Positions 58,646-60,000 of a DNA stretch of 60,000 bases are shown here, piece after piece (positions within the stretch are counted from its first letter, which is position 1; every line of letters starts with the position of its first letter). Both the position numbers and the translations under genes were made by a program. Location of the stretch: contig NC_045139.1 of NCBI RefSeq assembly GCF_008831285.2, forward strand, positions 23,046,412 through 23,106,411. The letters run 5' to 3'. Source of the stretch: Nymphaea colorata. Lineage: Eukaryota; Streptophyta; Magnoliopsida; Nymphaeales; Nymphaeaceae. The notes under the pieces were generated by a model. The model was not told the origin of the DNA. It saw nothing but the letters and a program-made list of their open reading frames with translations, and did not search any database.

Positions 58646-59453
58646 CATTGTCACAAATATTGTTCTTGGGTTTTTATCAGCGAGGTTTTTCTCGGGTATT
58701 TTTCAGCAAAGCCGTTTTTTTGAAAAAATATTGGGAAAATCTCGGTGATTTAAAAAAATTTTAAAAATCGTCAAAATTAGGTAAAAATAAAATAAATGAG
58801 AAAGTAATATGAAAACATAAAAAAACTAACTAGGCAAGAAAGAAATAAAAATTAGAAAATGGAAACCGGCACTCTAATAAATACCAAAAAGACAAGAACA
58901 CAGGTTATCTAATGGCTGAAGCGGCGGATGGGATGCTCTTTGGGGTTTCCAGCAACCCTCACCTTCGATGCAGATTATTATCACTCGTCACTCTACAAAT
59001 CCTCACACACCAAACACAGCTTCCTCACTTCTCAAACCCTCACCAAAGAGGCAGACACTTGGTAAAAGGATAGGCATATCTGGAAGATACAGCTTCCACT
59101 CTCACATCTCACACGAAAGGTAAAGTTAATAAACCCTATTCACTAAAAATTATAGTTAAGTACCCTTTTTGCCTTTTAAAAAAAATAAGTTCAAAAAATA
59201 CCCTTTGTTTCTTTACTTTTAACACATTACGCCCTCCTTTAGCAAAAAAATTCATCATGTGCAGTTTTTATGAATTAAAACCGTGTGCAAGAACATATAA
59301 ACAACACAGAAATTAAGTGGCAAAAAAACACGATTTTATCGCAATAATATCGTGATAAATATTTTTGCCAATATTTTCAAAATATCACGATTTTTTTGCA
59401 TTTTTTTCTTTTTCCCCCTTTTTAACATTTATATCGCGATATCTGTGACACTG
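58646..59453. mobile_element. CATTGTCACA-family hAT-like element
   Basis: 808 bp. Left CATTGTCACAAATATTG, right (complement) CAGTGTCACAGATATCGCG, flanked by GTCCACAG (58638-58645) and GTCCAAGG (59454-59461), 6 of 8 alike. Confidence 0.72.
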
Positions 59454-59718
59454 GTCCAAGGACACATTTAATAATTGCACATGTTTTATAGTGTGCAAAA
59501 CCTTTTGATGCAAAATCAGGAAAAGGAGCACAATTCGCAACCGTATGCATGGACTGAGGAACATATGACAACATATCCTCAATAGCAATGGATAAAGAAT
59601 ATTCTTTTTAATGTTGCACTAGTTTAGCCATTTCATGCTTCAGTATGTAGTACGCACAGATGCAATGAATGGTCCATCACATAGGGAATAACAAAGTAGC
59701 ATGGAACATGGGTGTAGA

Positions 59719-59908
59719 TGTAACAACCAGACCCACTCTTGAGCTCGGGCCCCTTGGTTCAACAGATCCCAACCCGACCCTCGTAGTTTCGGCTCCAACC
59801 CTAAAAAGGCTAGGAACCAAGACAATCATCTATTCAATAACTCTCTTTATAAACCCTTAAAGATCTTTCATAATCTTCAATACGAGACTAAATTTTTGGA
59901 GTGTTACA
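59719..59908 (-). repeat. TRIM 3' LTR
   Basis: 190 bp with TG...CA ends; its first 16 plus-strand bases align with those at 59985 with five differences. Confidence 0.85.
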
Positions 59909-60000
59909 ATCCACCCCTCTTAAGGCACACGCGTCCGTGTGTGTGGGGCCCTAGGTCTGAGCGTTGAACCGGCTCTGATACCACTGTAATAGTCCGACCG
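59719..60000 (-). mobile_element. Miniature LTR retrotransposon (TRIM), cut by window end
   Basis: Minus strand. A 190-bp LTR (59719-59908, TGTAACACTCC...TTGTTACA) is preceded by a polypurine tract AAGAGGGGTGGAT, a 76-bp internal region (59909-59984) and primer site TGGTATCAGAGCCGGTTCAA complementary to initiator tRNA-Met. A second LTR starts at 59985 (minus strand end ...ATTACA). It has no coding capacity. I see no 5S rRNA-like box in the LTR, so Cassandra type is not supported. Confidence 0.85.

Larger units (their letters stand above)
57627..60000 (-). other. Part of the upstream ARA1 intron
   Basis: Begins with the CAG acceptor at 57627. No exon encoding the N-terminal glycine/histidine motif was found to the window end. 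Holds the hAT-like element at 58646 and the miniature LTR element at 59719. Confidence 0.75.

Noticed and set aside
59719-59908. Cassandra-type 5S rRNA promoter in the TRIM LTR
   Set aside because: No 5S internal-control-region sequence is recognisable in the LTR.
1-60000. Operons, CRISPR arrays, prophage, tRNA or rRNA genes
   Set aside because: None seen; the window is plant nuclear DNA with one spliced gene and transposons.

Overview
This window is nuclear DNA of a seed plant, almost certainly a flowering plant. The evidence is one spliced gene with many short GT-AG exons, plant-type copia and hAT transposons, and AT-rich introns. I cannot fix the species from sequence alone. Introns of up to 22 kb suggest a transposon-rich genome.

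One host gene occupies most of the window, on the minus strand: L-arabinokinase (ARA1-type, an N-terminal glycosyltransferase-like part fused to a GHMP sugar kinase). I traced 28 consecutive coding exons from 57626 down to the stop codon at 5288. They total 2880 coding bases (959 residues plus stop) with every splice phase consistent. Only the N-terminal ~40 residues are missing; their exon must lie beyond position 60000. All introns are GT-AG except one 4.5-kb intron with a strong GC donor (AG|GCAAGT).

Layout by region: (1) 1-5287, downstream flank of ARA1, with GA/CT microsatellites and a 1.05-kb hAT element with intact ends and 8-bp target duplication. (2) 5288-7369, the last five ARA1 exons. 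(3) 7370-29783, a 22.4-kb intron that is a nest of copia retrotransposons: a young full-length element with identical LTRs and an intact 1412-residue polyprotein (15975-21190); a close relative with an internal deletion, in opposite orientation (11651-14895); three older copia bodies that these and other elements have entered; a decayed copia (23559-29080) that itself carries a 1-kb LTR insertion; and an 87-bp inverted repeat made of RNase H sequence. (4) 29784-38787, eight exons separated by introns holding hAT elements and a GC-rich insertion. (5) 38788-45767, a 7-kb intron with a decayed full-length copia (40465-45626). (6) 45768-52052, twelve exons in a compact block. (7) 52053-56562, the GC-AG intron, with several hAT-like elements. 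(8) 56563-57626, the first four visible exons. (9) 57627-60000, part of a further upstream intron holding a hAT-like element and a miniature LTR element (TRIM) cut by the window end.

Functionally there is one cellular gene (arabinose salvage into cell-wall sugar nucleotides) and a parasitic layer of transposons in its introns. The young copia (A) and the element D fragment run in the same direction as ARA1; elements B, C and E run against it. No operon-like system, CRISPR array or novel gene cluster is visible. The most unusual features are the intron architecture, the autonomous/deleted copia pair in inverted orientation, and the dense set of hAT families with readable target duplications.
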